A stretch of 64,000 bases of DNA, from positions 1 through 64,000 of the forward strand of contig NZ_AYMR01000008.1 in NCBI RefSeq assembly GCF_000633535.1, written 5' to 3'. Each line of letters begins with the position of its first letter. The stretch's first letter is position 1. This DNA comes from Leifsonia aquatica H1aii (lineage in GTDB: Bacteria; Actinomycetota; Actinomycetes; Actinomycetales; Microbacteriaceae). Made by a program: the position numbers and the translations under genes. The notes beneath the pieces are model-generated. The model saw only the letters and a program-made list of their open reading frames with translations, ran no database searches and was not told the origin of the DNA. Below, in pieces: positions 1 through 8,200 of this stretch.

Positions 1-20
1 CCCTGCCCTGCCCTGCCCTG
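1..20. repeat. CCCTG pentamer tandem repeat
   Basis: Four perfect copies of CCCTG open the window, ahead of the 3' end of the DUF5666-like gene. No gene is visible between base 1 and 138. The array may continue upstream of the window. It is too short and simple to assign a role. Confidence 0.6.
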
Positions 21-138
21 GCTCTCCCATCGCCCCGGCGATTCCGGAGAACGGTTCCGGTCGCAACGAGGACGCCGGAGGCCCGGTGAGTCGAGCGGCG
101 TGCCGCGCCGCGCCTCCGGAGCCGGCCGGGGAGCCTGC

Positions 139-801
139 TCAGGTCGTCGGGCCGGGCGTCGGACTCGCGGTCGTGTGCCCCGACGCCGGCACCATCAGCA
201 CGCGGGTCGCGGTCACCGTGCTGCCCGAACGCGCGCCCAGCACGCCGACCCGGTCGCCGACCGCGAACGTCGACCGCTCGGCCGGTGCGGCCGCGGTGCC
301 GAAGGCGGTGGAGGAGGTGAGGGTGACGGTGACGCTCGCCCCGGCTGCGGTCTGCAGCGTCCAGGTGTCCCCCGAGATCGCGGTCAGGGTCCCGCGGAGG
401 CCGTGCGCGTGCTTCGCGTCCGCGCCCGACGTCTTCGCGTGCGTCCGGGTGGACGCCTTCGACCCGGCCGCCTGGTTCTGCGCGGCCGTCATCATCGCTC
501 CCCCGGCCTGTCCCGCGGCGACGGCGGCGGAGACGCCCCAGGCGGTGCCGCCGGCGAGGACGACCACGGCGAGCGCACCGGCGACGAGCGCGACCCCGAC
601 GGCATGGCGGCGGAGGAAGCCGTCGGCCGGCACGGTCGCAGCGGACACGGGCGCGACGGGCGCCGCGACGGGCGCCGAGACGGGCGCCTCGGGCGTGCCC
701 CCTACGACATCCGGGCCGGCCGCAGCGCCGGCGGCGGGAACGCCCTCCGGAGTGGTCGGAAGGGGCAGGGTCGGGTCCGTCGGATCGGTCGGATCGGTCA
801 T
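139..801 (-). CDS. DUF5666-like membrane-anchored protein
   Basis: 220 aa. A Pro/Thr/Ala-rich N-terminus (about residues 1-62) is followed by one membrane segment (about 66-95) and a C-terminal domain of about 85 residues. That domain has the DUF5666 pattern: RGTLTAISGDTWTLQTAAGA, then a thrown-forward TxxT segment and FAVGDRVGVLG, which is OB/SH3-like beta structure. The tail (PTPGPTT) is low complexity. The topology suggests an extracytoplasmic DUF5666 domain on a single anchor. It lies downstream of, and on the same strand as, the kinase/regulator pair (24-base gap), so it may be cotranscribed with them and could be a sensor partner or target. Function is unknown. Confidence 0.75.
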   Translation of the reverse strand: MTDPTDPTDPTLPLPTTPEGVPAAGAAAGPDVVGGTPEAPVSAPVAAPVAPVSAATVPADGFLRRHAVGVALVAGALAVVVLAGGTAWGVSAAVAAGQAGGAMMTAAQNQAAGSKASTRTHAKTSGADAKHAHGLRGTLTAISGDTWTLQTAAGASVTVTLTSSTAFGTAAAPAERSTFAVGDRVGVLGARSGSTVTATRVLMVPASGHTTASPTPGPTT

Positions 802-824
802 GCCCCCACTCTGCGATCCCGGTG

Positions 825-2225
825 TCAGGGATTCGCGAGCGGAATGTTCGAGGGACGTAAAGGCACGTCGTGGGCCAGCTCCACCGTGAAGGCCGCCCCG
901 CCTTCCGGCGCCGACCCCACCGAGATCGTTCCGCCGAGGCGCCCGATCAGGCGCCGCGCGATCGACAGCCCGAGACCGGTGCCCACCGGTCGCACGTCAC
1001 GGTAGCGGTCGCGGAGCACCCCGCGCTCGAACGCGATCGCCTCCTCCCCGTGCCCGAGCCCGGGACCGCCGTCGCGGACGTCGACGGCGACCCCGCCCGG
1101 GACCGCTCGTGCGGCGAGGACGATCGGCGCACCCGTCGGCGTGACCCGCAGCGCGTTCTCCACCAGCCCGTCGATCACCTGCCGCAGACGCATCTCGTCG
1201 GTGACGATCGGCAGCGCCTCCGCGGGCAGCTCGGTGTGCAGCGCGACGCCGACGCGGGAGCAGGCGCCCGCCCACGCCTGCTCGGCCCGCTCGATCGTCC
1301 CGCGGGCGTCGAACTCCTGCGGATCGATCGCGAAGTCGTCCGCCTCCAACCGGGACAGCTCCAGCAGATCGTCGACGAACCGACGTAGACGCTCCGACTC
1401 GGCGGTCAGGGTCGCCCCGATGCGGGCGGTCTCCGCGGCGGGGACGACGCCGTCGGCGAGGGCCTCGGCGTAGCCGCGGATGGCGGTCAGCGGCGTTCGG
1501 ATCTCGTGCGACACCGACAGCAGGAACTCGCGCTGGCGGTCCTCGCTGGCCGAGAGCGCCGCGTCGAGAGTGCGCAGCGCCTGCGCCACCTCGTCGATCT
1601 CGGTCACCCCCTGGTCGGCGATGACGACGCCGCGGTGCCCGCCCGCCAGCTCCCGTGCCCCGTCGGCCAGCCGCGTCATCGGCCTGCCCAGCCGTCGGGC
1701 GAGGAGCACGCCGGCGACTGTCGCCACCGCGAGACCGATCAGCAGGGCGACGATGATCCAGCGGATGAGGTCGGCGTTGCCGGCCGCGATGTCGGCGACG
1801 CGGCGCACCCCGACGACCCCGCCGCCCGACGCCGCCGGGATCCCGACGAGGACCGCATCCTTGCCGCCCAGGGTCGTCGTCGTGGAGACCGTGCGTCCGG
1901 CCTGCAGATCGCGCACGACGCCCGGGTCGACGGAGGCGCGCGCCGGCCCGCTCACGGTGCCGTCGGCGGCGACCACGGCGAACCGGTCGCCGAGCACCGT
2001 GAGGCGCTGCGTCAGCCGGTCGAGCCGGGTGGAGGTCGTCGCCGCGTCGTCCACGAGCGCCACGGCCTGCGCCTTCAGCTGCTGGCGCGCCTGGCCCTCG
2101 GCGACCGACTGCACGACCTGGACGGAGACGAGCGCCGTGATCAGCACGGCGATCAATGCGACGGCGAACGTCACGACCACGATGCGCCCGGTCAGCGACG
2201 CCGGGCGGCGACGGCGCTCAGCCAT
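825..2225 (-). CDS. Sensor histidine kinase (HAMP, HisKA, HATPase)
   Basis: About 466 aa from the ATG at 2225 (MAERRRRPASLTG). This start overlaps the stop of the response regulator gene by 8 bases and is preferred to longer in-frame starts. Order: TM1 (about 12-37), an extracytoplasmic sensor of about 115 residues, TM2 (about 153-177), HAMP (LGRPMTRLADGARELAGG), then the HisKA box LLSVSHEIRTPLTAIRGYAE carrying the phospho-acceptor His. The ATPase has the N box (VENALRVTPTG), G1 (VRDGGPGLG) and G2 (GTGLGLSIARRL). All catalytic motifs look intact. It should autophosphorylate and pass phosphate to the OmpR-type regulator encoded directly upstream. The signal is unknown. Confidence 0.93.
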   Translation of the reverse strand: MAERRRRPASLTGRIVVVTFAVALIAVLITALVSVQVVQSVAEGQARQQLKAQAVALVDDAATTSTRLDRLTQRLTVLGDRFAVVAADGTVSGPARASVDPGVVRDLQAGRTVSTTTTLGGKDAVLVGIPAASGGGVVGVRRVADIAAGNADLIRWIIVALLIGLAVATVAGVLLARRLGRPMTRLADGARELAGGHRGVVIADQGVTEIDEVAQALRTLDAALSASEDRQREFLLSVSHEIRTPLTAIRGYAEALADGVVPAAETARIGATLTAESERLRRFVDDLLELSRLEADDFAIDPQEFDARGTIERAEQAWAGACSRVGVALHTELPAEALPIVTDEMRLRQVIDGLVENALRVTPTGAPIVLAARAVPGGVAVDVRDGGPGLGHGEEAIAFERGVLRDRYRDVRPVGTGLGLSIARRLIGRLGGTISVGSAPEGGAAFTVELAHDVPLRPSNIPLANP

Positions 2226-2907
2226 CGGCGTCCGCGACGCTGTAGCCGACCCCGCGGACCGTGCGCAGCATCCCGGCCGCCTCCCCCAGCTTCGTCCGCA
2301 GCTGGGCGACATGGACGTCCACCGTCCTGCTGCTGCTGTAGTCGGCGACGCCCCAGACCGACGAGAGGAGCTGCTCCCGGGTGAAGACGCGTCCCGGCTG
2401 GGACAGCAGGTGCGCGAGGAGGTCGAACTCGGTCGCCGTCAGCTCCACCCGGCGCCCGGACACCTCCACCCGGCGCGTCCCCGCGTCGAGCGTCACCGGA
2501 CCGAGCCGCCGCGCCGGGGCCGCGGCCGCGCCGGAGGACCGTCGCACCAGTCCGCGCACGCGGGCGACCAGCTCGCGCGGCGAGAACGGCTTCGTCACGT
2601 AGTCGTCGGCTCCCAGCTCCAGGCCCACGATCCGATCCACCTCGTCGTCGCGCGCGGTCACGAACACCACCGGCGTCCAGTCGCCGCGTCCGCGCAGCGT
2701 GCGGCAGACCTCGATGCCGTCGGCCCCGGGGACGCCGATGTCGAGGACGATCGCCACCGGACGCAGCCGGACGACCGCATCGAGGGCGCGTCGGCCGTCC
2801 GTCTCCACGTGCACGCCGAACCCGGCGCCGGAGAGGTACAGGCGCTCGAGATCGCTGATCGTCGGCTCGTCCTCGACGATCAGCACGAGGCCCCGCTCTT
2901 CACCCAC
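2218..2907 (-). CDS. OmpR/PhoB-family response regulator
   Basis: Receiver domain (about 1-118) with the phospho-accepting Asp in VAIVLDIGVPGADG, the conserved Thr (VFVTAR) and the Lys of DDYVTKPFSP. It is followed by a winged-helix DNA-binding domain (ELTATEFDLLAHLLSQPGRVFTREQLL and the C-terminal DVHVAQLRTKLG hairpin). I chose the GTG at 2907. An upstream in-frame GTG at 2931 adds eight residues. It is the first gene of a two-component operon and the kinase start overlaps its stop. The intergenic space to the divergent DUF1996 gene (2932-3029) contains a repeated TTACCGTTTCTTTAC-like stretch that could be its own target. Targets are not known. Confidence 0.93.
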   Translation of the reverse strand: MGEERGLVLIVEDEPTISDLERLYLSGAGFGVHVETDGRRALDAVVRLRPVAIVLDIGVPGADGIEVCRTLRGRGDWTPVVFVTARDDEVDRIVGLELGADDYVTKPFSPRELVARVRGLVRRSSGAAAAPARRLGPVTLDAGTRRVEVSGRRVELTATEFDLLAHLLSQPGRVFTREQLLSSVWGVADYSSSRTVDVHVAQLRTKLGEAAGMLRTVRGVGYSVADADG

Positions 2908-3029
2908 CCGCCCATCATCGCCGTGATGCACGACCCGCGACGCCGATCGGGACCGGTTTCAGGGCGGTCTTACCGTTTCTTTACATTCGGCTCTCACGAC
3001 CCGAACGCGCGAAGAGTGCACTGCACACC

Positions 3030-3989
3030 ATGAAACGTCCACGCCCGCTCTCGCCCTCCGGCCTCGCCGTCGTCGCCGTGGCCGCCCTCGTCCTCGCCGT
3101 CGGCACCGCCGCCGGCACCGCCGCGCTCACCGCCTCCGCGGTCACCGCGACCGCTCCGGTCCGGGTCTCCACCGCCGGCTTCCCCGCCGGAGGCGGCGAC
3201 CCCGGCATCTTCACCGACAGCTGCACGCGCAGCACCACGGCGCCGAACGACCCGATCATGATGCCCGGGATGACCGGGATGTCGATGCAGCACGACTTCT
3301 TCGGCAACACGGTCGTCGTCGCCTCGTCGACCGCCGCGACGCTGCGCGGCGGCGCCACGACCTGCTCGACGGGCGCCGACGCCTCCGCCTACTGGACGCC
3401 CGTCGTCTACCAGCACGGCGCGGCGCTCGTCCCCTCGCGCACCCTGCTCTATTGGCGCGCACCCTCCGGCATCGCGTCGGCGACGCAGGCGATGCCGGAA
3501 GGCATCAGCCTCATCGCCGGCGACGAGACCGCGACCGCACCGCAGGCCGTCTCCGTCGTCGACTGGACCTGCACCACCACGGCGCAGGACCCGAAGCCGA
3601 CCCGCGCGGCCCTGCCGCACGACTGCTCAGGAGGTTCCCAGCTGCGACTCGTGATCACGTTCCCGAACTGCTGGGACGGGCGGACGATGGACGGGCGGGA
3701 CCGTTCGGGGGCCGTCTACGCGTCGACGACGGGCTGCCCCGCCTCCCACCCGGTGCAGATCCCGCAGATCGTGCTCCACGTCACCTACCCGACCGCCAGT
3801 GGAGAGGGCATCACCCTCTCCACCGGCCCGCAGACCCAGGGGCCGCCGGTCACCGGGCACGCCGACTTCGTCGACGGCTGGCAGCAGCAGCGGATGGCCG
3901 CGGACGTCACCGCCTGCGTGGACGCTCAGGTGCGCTGCGGGCCGGTGCGCGGCGCCGACGCCGTGCCGCAGGGGGGAAAGGTCCGCTGA
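3030..3989 (+). CDS. Secreted DUF1996 domain protein
   Basis: 319 aa. An N-terminal signal sequence with a hydrophobic stretch (about 11-37) precedes a DUF1996 domain. Family hallmarks are visible: MSMQHDFFGN near the start of the domain, YWTPVVY, and FPNCWDGRTMDG near its centre, with the paired Cys residues (CTR, TCST, NCWDG, TGC, TAC, VRCG) that suggest disulphides outside the cell. DUF1996 proteins occur in fungi and actinobacteria and have no settled biochemical role. The gene starts 98 bases from the divergent response-regulator gene, so it is a plausible target of that two-component system. Confidence 0.85.
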   Translation: MKRPRPLSPSGLAVVAVAALVLAVGTAAGTAALTASAVTATAPVRVSTAGFPAGGGDPGIFTDSCTRSTTAPNDPIMMPGMTGMSMQHDFFGNTVVVASSTAATLRGGATTCSTGADASAYWTPVVYQHGAALVPSRTLLYWRAPSGIASATQAMPEGISLIAGDETATAPQAVSVVDWTCTTTAQDPKPTRAALPHDCSGGSQLRLVITFPNCWDGRTMDGRDRSGAVYASTTGCPASHPVQIPQIVLHVTYPTASGEGITLSTGPQTQGPPVTGHADFVDGWQQQRMAADVTACVDAQVRCGPVRGADAVPQGGKVR

Positions 3990-4107
3990 TCCGAAGCCGG
4001 GCACCGGTTCATCGTCGTCCACCCGGAGGTCACGGTTCGGTCACTCTCAGGAAACGTTCGACCAACCCCGGGAGTTCGCACAGAGCCGCTCCTTACGCTC
4101 CCACCTC

Positions 4108-4731
4108 ATGACGACGCAGCCGCTCAGGGTCGGCCCGCTGACCCGGCGCCGCCTGGAACAGCGCGCCCGGCACGATGCCGAGGCGCTCCGCGGCGCGCCC
4201 GCACCCGAAGCGGGCGCACCCGCGACGATCGCCGCCCTGCAGGCCCGCGCCAACGCCTACGCCCGCCGCGAGGAGCAGCGCTTCCACCGCCGAGTGCGGC
4301 GCGAGCTGACCGAGCACCGCCTACTGTCGGCCGCCATCCGCACGGATCTCGACGCCTTCGACGATCGGCTGGACGCCCTGCCCCCGGCCGAGCGCGATCA
4401 CGCCCGTATCGCCGTCGGCGACGGCCCCGCCTACGCGGATCTGCGCCGGCTCGAACGACGCATCGCGCGCGGGCACCGCCGCGCCGAGGAGCTCGCCGCA
4501 CGCATCCACGCGACCTTCACCGCCGCCCGGCTGCGCGCCGCACGGCACTTCGACCGCTCGGACGAGAAGATCGCGGTCTACTGGGGCGCCTACCGCGGCG
4601 CGCTGCCCCGGGAGACCGCCGAGCGCGAGCCGGTGCGGGCGGGGACGCCCGAGCTGCACCGCTCCGACTGGCTGACCACGCGCACCGACGCGCTCGAACA
4701 CTGGCAAGGGGGAACCGATGGCCAAGCGTGA
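4108..4731 (+). CDS. Unknown Arg/Ala-rich helical protein, first gene of OmpA operon
   Basis: 207 aa from the ATG at 4108 (MTTQPLRVGPLTRR). An in-frame extension back to 3799 overlaps the DUF1996 gene and lacks a start signal. The protein is predicted almost wholly helical and rich in Arg, Ala and Glu, with heptad-like runs (RREEQRFHRRVRRELTEHRL; LRRLERRIARGHRRAEELAA). It has no signal peptide or membrane segment. The C-terminus contains YWGAYRGALPRE. It overlaps the next gene by 14 bases, so translation is probably coupled. No family was recognised. A cytoplasmic coiled-coil partner of the membrane protein two genes downstream is inference. Confidence 0.75.
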   Translation: MTTQPLRVGPLTRRRLEQRARHDAEALRGAPAPEAGAPATIAALQARANAYARREEQRFHRRVRRELTEHRLLSAAIRTDLDAFDDRLDALPPAERDHARIAVGDGPAYADLRRLERRIARGHRRAEELAARIHATFTAARLRAARHFDRSDEKIAVYWGAYRGALPRETAEREPVRAGTPELHRSDWLTTRTDALEHWQGGTDGQA

Positions 4732-5071
4732 CCGGCTGACCGAGTACCGCGTCCCGAACGTCTCGCGGCTGCGCCGCCGCATGCTGTGGAGGCTGCGGCG
4801 CCTGCGCGACGCGGTCGACGTCGAGACGTTGGAGGTCTTCGAGCACGAGCTCGCCGCCTTCGAGCGCGCCGGCGCGGCCGAGCTGGAGCGCCAGCGCACC
4901 CGCAACATCGCCGTCTGCTCCGACCGCGTCGCCGCGGCGCAGTCGCGCGAGGAGCTGATCCGCAGCGCCCTCGAACGCACCGAAGCCGAGATCCGGCGCG
5001 CCGACGAGGCCGCGGAACGACTCGACGCCCGCCTGCTGGGGAGCGATCCCCAGCTCCACAACTACGCCTGA
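4718..5071 (+). CDS. Small coiled-coil protein, second gene of OmpA operon
   Basis: 117 aa (MAKRDRLTEYRVP). Nearly all helical with charged heptads: RLRRRMLWRLRRLRDAVDVE, FEHELAAFERAGAAELERQR, ELIRSALERTEAEIRRADEA. There is no signal peptide and no membrane span. GGGGGAACC upstream of the ATG at 4718 serves as ribosome binding site inside the 3' end of the previous gene. The next gene follows after 15 bases with GAGGAAGGA as ribosome site. The overlap and spacing place it in one transcript with the membrane and OmpA genes. Function unknown; likely a structural or assembly component. Confidence 0.75.
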   Translation: MAKRDRLTEYRVPNVSRLRRRMLWRLRRLRDAVDVETLEVFEHELAAFERAGAAELERQRTRNIAVCSDRVAAAQSREELIRSALERTEAEIRRADEAAERLDARLLGSDPQLHNYA

Positions 5072-5086
5072 GGAAGGAAGGACGCC

Positions 5087-5986
5087 ATGGCCAGGGACAT
5101 CGTCACCCGCCCGCCCCGTCACCGCCCGTCCGTCGGGCATCTCTCCCCCGTCGCGCACGTCTTCGTCTATGTGCTGCTCGTCGCGATGCTCGCGGTCGAC
5201 TACATCCTGCTCGCGCAGGCGCTCACCCTGCTGCTGCGCAACGACAGCCAGTACGGCTCGATCGGGCTGCAGATGTACGTCATCACGCTCGGCATCTCGC
5301 TGGCGGTCGTGACCATCCCGCACGCCGTCGCCATCGTCCTGCGCCGCGTGCAGGCGCGCGTCATGGCCCGGGGCTGGATCCCCGCCGCCGTCGCCCTCGC
5401 GCTGGTCTGGGCGGCACTGCTCGCCGCGATCACCGTCGCGCGGATCAAGGCCGGAATGGACGCGGCCTCCTCCGGCGGCCTCACCGGACTCGTCGGCGGC
5501 GACACGGCCCCGACCGCGCCCGCCTTCTCCTGGACGGCACCCGACACGATCATGGCGTTCCTGATGCTCGGGGTGCTCGCGACCTCCGGCGCCGTCAGCT
5601 TCGTCGTGGCCTGGGTCACCACGAAACCGCTGCTGACCGCGGCCGAGAAGGCCCACGCGCACGCCGCACGGCTGCGCGCCCACCGCGACGCACTGCGCGG
5701 GGAGGCGGTCGCCGCCGCCGAGGCGACCCGGCTCGCCTACCAGCTGGACGCGCACGACGCCATCCGCTACACCGGCGCCCGGGTCACCTTCCACTCCCGC
5801 GTGGATGTCGTGCGGGCGCAGCTCGGCGTCCGCCTGGCCCAGCGCGAGCGGGACCCGGAGAGCACGAGCCAGATCATCCGCGAGCTGAAGGCGCGCCGCA
5901 GCGCCGCCGCGGTCGAATCGGGTCCGGGCGCGCACGCCGCCTCCACCCCGCCGCCCGAGCACCCCGCCTGGCCCGCCCAGTCCTGA
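5087..5986 (+). CDS. Four-TM membrane protein with cytoplasmic helical tail
   Basis: 299 aa. Four hydrophobic segments: about 24-50 (VFVYVLLVAMLAVDYILLAQ), 62-86, 97-118 (AAVALALVWAALLAAITVAR) and 150-178 (IMAFLMLGVLATSGAVSFVV). A long charged helical tail follows (about 183-285: HAARLRAHRDALRGEAVAAA). Four TM helices plus a helical cytoplasmic extension resembles stator subunits of the MotA/TolQ/ExbB type in shape only. I saw no diagnostic sequence motif, so that is inference. The next gene encodes an OmpA-domain protein, the usual partner of such stators. Ends at TGA 5984-5986, 17 bases before the lipoprotein start. Confidence 0.8.
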   Translation: MARDIVTRPPRHRPSVGHLSPVAHVFVYVLLVAMLAVDYILLAQALTLLLRNDSQYGSIGLQMYVITLGISLAVVTIPHAVAIVLRRVQARVMARGWIPAAVALALVWAALLAAITVARIKAGMDAASSGGLTGLVGGDTAPTAPAFSWTAPDTIMAFLMLGVLATSGAVSFVVAWVTTKPLLTAAEKAHAHAARLRAHRDALRGEAVAAAEATRLAYQLDAHDAIRYTGARVTFHSRVDVVRAQLGVRLAQRERDPESTSQIIRELKARRSAAAVESGPGAHAASTPPPEHPAWPAQS

Positions 5987-6003
5987 CCTCGAGGAGCCCT
6001 TCC

Positions 6004-7194
6004 GTGCCCACCCTCCCCCGCCTCCGCACCGCGCTCGCCCTCGCCGGCGCCGTCGCCCTCGCGGCGGGCCTCACCGCCTGCTCGTCCGCGACCGCCGCCG
6101 GCCAGGCGTGCGACCAGTCGTCCCCGCGCAACCTCGGCGTCGTCGCCGGCAGCACCGCCAACGCGCCCACGACCGCCCTGCCTGCGTCGGCCACCAGCCA
6201 GCTCAAGGCCGTCGGCGCGAGCAACGGCAGCGTCACCGTCGTCGTCCCCTCCGGAACGCCCCAGGTGATGGGGACCACTCTGATCGGCTCCACGGCGCAG
6301 GACGCCATCGTCTGCCAGAACGAGCAGCGCACGAAGCTGACCCAGATCACCCAGTACATCGACGGGCTCAAGGCCGCGAACCCCCAGGTGGACTTCCTCG
6401 GCGCGATCGACCAGGCCGCCCGCAACCTCGGGAAGGACCCGATGGGCGTGCTCGTGGTCGGCAGTGGCCTGCAGACCACCGACCCGCTCGACTTCGCCGG
6501 CAGCGGACTGCTCGCGGCCGACCCGGCGCAGGTCGTCGCCGATCTGACCTCCCGCGGCCTGCTGCCGACCGATCTGAAGGGCGTCACCGTCTACTGGTCC
6601 GGGATGGGCGACACCGCCGGGGACCAGCAGCCGCTGACGATCCCCGCTCGAAGCAACCTCGAGGCGATCTGGACGGCGATCGTGAAGGCGGCGGGAGGCA
6701 CACTCTCCCTGCTGCCCGAGCCCGCCTCGGGCAGCGCCACCGCCGGGCTGCCGGCGGTCACTCCGGTCCCCGTGGAGTCCGTGGCCACCAAGACCGACTG
6801 GACGCACCCCGTGGTCATCCGCGACAGCGAGCTGCGGTTCACCAAGAACACGGCGTCGTTCGCCGACCCGGCGGCGGCGAACCAGGTGCTCGCCTCCCTC
6901 GTCCCGGCCATCCAGCAGAACGGCCAGGTGGTCACGATCACGGGCACCGCGTCGAAGGACCAGGCCACCAGCAACACCGCCGACCTCGCCCTGTCGCAGA
7001 GTCGCGCCGAGGCCGTCAAGACCGCACTCGTCGCCCTGGGCGTGCCCGCCGCCGAGCTGACCACGGCCGGCGTCGGCCACGACTGGTGCGGCTGGAAGCC
7101 GGAGACCGACGCCTCCGGCGCCTACTCCGACGCCGTCGCCGCACAGAACCGCACCGTCGTGCTCACCTCGGCCGGCGTCGGCCTCTGCGCCTGA
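6004..7194 (+). CDS. Lipoprotein with vWA-like region and C-terminal OmpA domain
   Basis: 396 aa from GTG 6004, giving a lipoprotein signal peptide ending in GLTACSS (Cys about 24). The middle (about 75-235) alternates hydrophobic strands and helices (VTVVVPSG, PMGVLVVGSGLQTTDP, GVTVYWSGMGDTAGD) like a Rossmann/vWA-like domain, without a clear MIDAS. Residues about 270-396 are an OmpA/MotB domain: VVTITGTASKDQATSNTADLALSQSRAEAVKTAL (shown here as two runs joined: VVTITGTASKD and LALSQSRAEAVKTAL), then NRTVVLTS. OmpA domains bind peptidoglycan. It is last in the four-gene operon starting at 4108. Role unknown; a wall-anchored stator or load-sensing partner is inference. Confidence 0.82.
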   Translation: MPTLPRLRTALALAGAVALAAGLTACSSATAAGQACDQSSPRNLGVVAGSTANAPTTALPASATSQLKAVGASNGSVTVVVPSGTPQVMGTTLIGSTAQDAIVCQNEQRTKLTQITQYIDGLKAANPQVDFLGAIDQAARNLGKDPMGVLVVGSGLQTTDPLDFAGSGLLAADPAQVVADLTSRGLLPTDLKGVTVYWSGMGDTAGDQQPLTIPARSNLEAIWTAIVKAAGGTLSLLPEPASGSATAGLPAVTPVPVESVATKTDWTHPVVIRDSELRFTKNTASFADPAAANQVLASLVPAIQQNGQVVTITGTASKDQATSNTADLALSQSRAEAVKTALVALGVPAAELTTAGVGHDWCGWKPETDASGAYSDAVAAQNRTVVLTSAGVGLCA

Positions 7195-7233
7195 CGCCGC
7201 GCTGCGCTGCGCCGCGCCGCGCCGCGGGCCGCG

Positions 7234-7356
7234 GGGTCGCATTCCGTCGCTTCGAGCGCACCGAAGCGACGATGTGGGGCCCCGGTCTTACGGGCGCGCC
7301 GCACAGGGGTCGCACTCCGTCGCTGCGGGCGCCTCTGAACGACAGGATGCGACCCC
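7234..7356. repeat. Intergenic palindrome pair with repeated GGGGTCGCAYTCCGTCGC
   Basis: The spacer 7195-7425 holds two hairpins. The first has perfect arms CGTCGCTTCG (7245-7254) and CGAAGCGACG (7262-7271). The second has arms GGGGTCGCA (7306-7314) and TGCGACCCC (7348-7356). Both begin with near-identical GGGGTCGCATTCCGTCGC and GGGGTCGCACTCCGTCGC, about 73 bases apart. They lie just after the OmpA operon and could terminate it, but no U-tract follows. A REP-like element is an equal possibility. Confidence 0.6.
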
Positions 7357-7425
7357 GCTGCGAGAGAGGCGCGGCGAAAAGAGCGCCCCGGGAATGACTC
7401 GGCGACCGGACCGGTTCGCCCGAGT

Positions 7426-8073
7426 ATGACAACCATCGGACTCATCGGTTCTGGACACATCGGCTCCCAGCTCGCCCGACTCGCGGTCGCCCGCGGCTAC
7501 GACGTGGTGCTGAGCAACTCGCGAGGCCCCGAGACGCTCGACGCGCTCGTCGCCGAGCTCGGCTCGCACGCCCGCGCGGCGACCCCGGCCGAGGCCGCGG
7601 CCGCCGGCGACCTCGTCGTCGTCACCACCCCGCTCGCCGCCGAGGCGACCCTCCCCGTCGCCGAGCTGGCCGGGAAGATCGTCATCGACACCAACAACTA
7701 CTACCCGCAGCGCGACGGCCGCATCCCGGAGCTCGACGACGAGTCGACGACCGTGGCCGAGCGCCTGCAGGCCGTGCTGCCGACCTCGAAGGTCGTGAAG
7801 GCCTTCAACCACATCGGCGCGGCCGCCCTGACCAGCGAGGGACAGGACGCGGGCACCGCGGACCGTCGCGCCCTGGTCGTCGCCGGCGACGACCAGGAGG
7901 CCCGCGACCGGGTGGCCGCGCTCGTCGACGAGTTCGGCTTCGACGCCGTCGACATCGGCCCCCTCGCCGAGGGATGGCGCATCCAGCGCGACACCCCCGG
8001 CTACGTCACGCGCTTCGACGCCGCCGGCCTGCGCGAAGCGGTCGCCGCCGCCCGCCGCTACCGCGACATGTAG
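7426..8073 (+). CDS. NADPH-dependent F420 reductase-like / NAD(P)-binding oxidoreductase
   Basis: 215 aa. An N-terminal Rossmann fold with the nucleotide motif IGLIGSGHIGSQLA (residues about 4-17) and SNSRGPETL, the pattern of the NADP_oxidoreductase/F420-reductase family. The core follows with LVVVTTPLAA, KIVIDTNNYYPQRDG, VVKAFNHIGAAAL and WRIQRDTPGY. The length fits the family (about 200-230). Such proteins transfer hydride between NADP(H) and F420 or an unidentified substrate. Without the paired F420 context the cofactor is uncertain. It is monocistronic between two palindrome-rich spacers. Confidence 0.8.
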   Translation: MTTIGLIGSGHIGSQLARLAVARGYDVVLSNSRGPETLDALVAELGSHARAATPAEAAAAGDLVVVTTPLAAEATLPVAELAGKIVIDTNNYYPQRDGRIPELDDESTTVAERLQAVLPTSKVVKAFNHIGAAALTSEGQDAGTADRRALVVAGDDQEARDRVAALVDEFGFDAVDIGPLAEGWRIQRDTPGYVTRFDAAGLREAVAAARRYRDM

Positions 8074-8091
8074 CCTCCGCCCCACCTCCGC

Positions 8092-8166
8092 CCCGCACGC
8101 ACATTCGGCACGAATGTCGTGAAACGCGCGTCGTTTCGCGACATTCGTGCCGAATGTGCGTGCGGG
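8092..8166. repeat. 35-bp-arm intergenic palindrome (CATTCGGCACGAATG family)
   Basis: Left arm 8092-8126 and right arm 8132-8166 pair over 35 bases with one mismatch and a five-base loop (CGCGT). The core is ACATTCGGCACGAATGTCG. The same core recurs at 48029-48048, and relatives occur at 38467-38522 and 47985-48009. It sits 19 bases after the oxidoreductase stop. It could act as a terminator, but the recurrence points to an interspersed REP-like family. Confidence 0.75.
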
Positions 8167-8200
8167 CAGGACGGCGCGCGGACGGGTTTGGTAGGATTTA

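Noticed and set aside
1-20. CCCTG array as a CRISPR or telomere repeat
   Set aside because: Only 20 bases, no spacers and no cas genes.
4108-7194. A Zorya-type phage defence system
   Set aside because: The OmpA and TM proteins look similar in shape, but no helicase or nuclease (ZorC, ZorD or ZorE) is present nearby. Kept only as an unassigned operon.
5767-7242. A 491-codon frame opposite the OmpA lipoprotein gene
   Set aside because: Composition is typical of the antisense of a GC-rich gene. The plus strand has a signal peptide and an OmpA domain.
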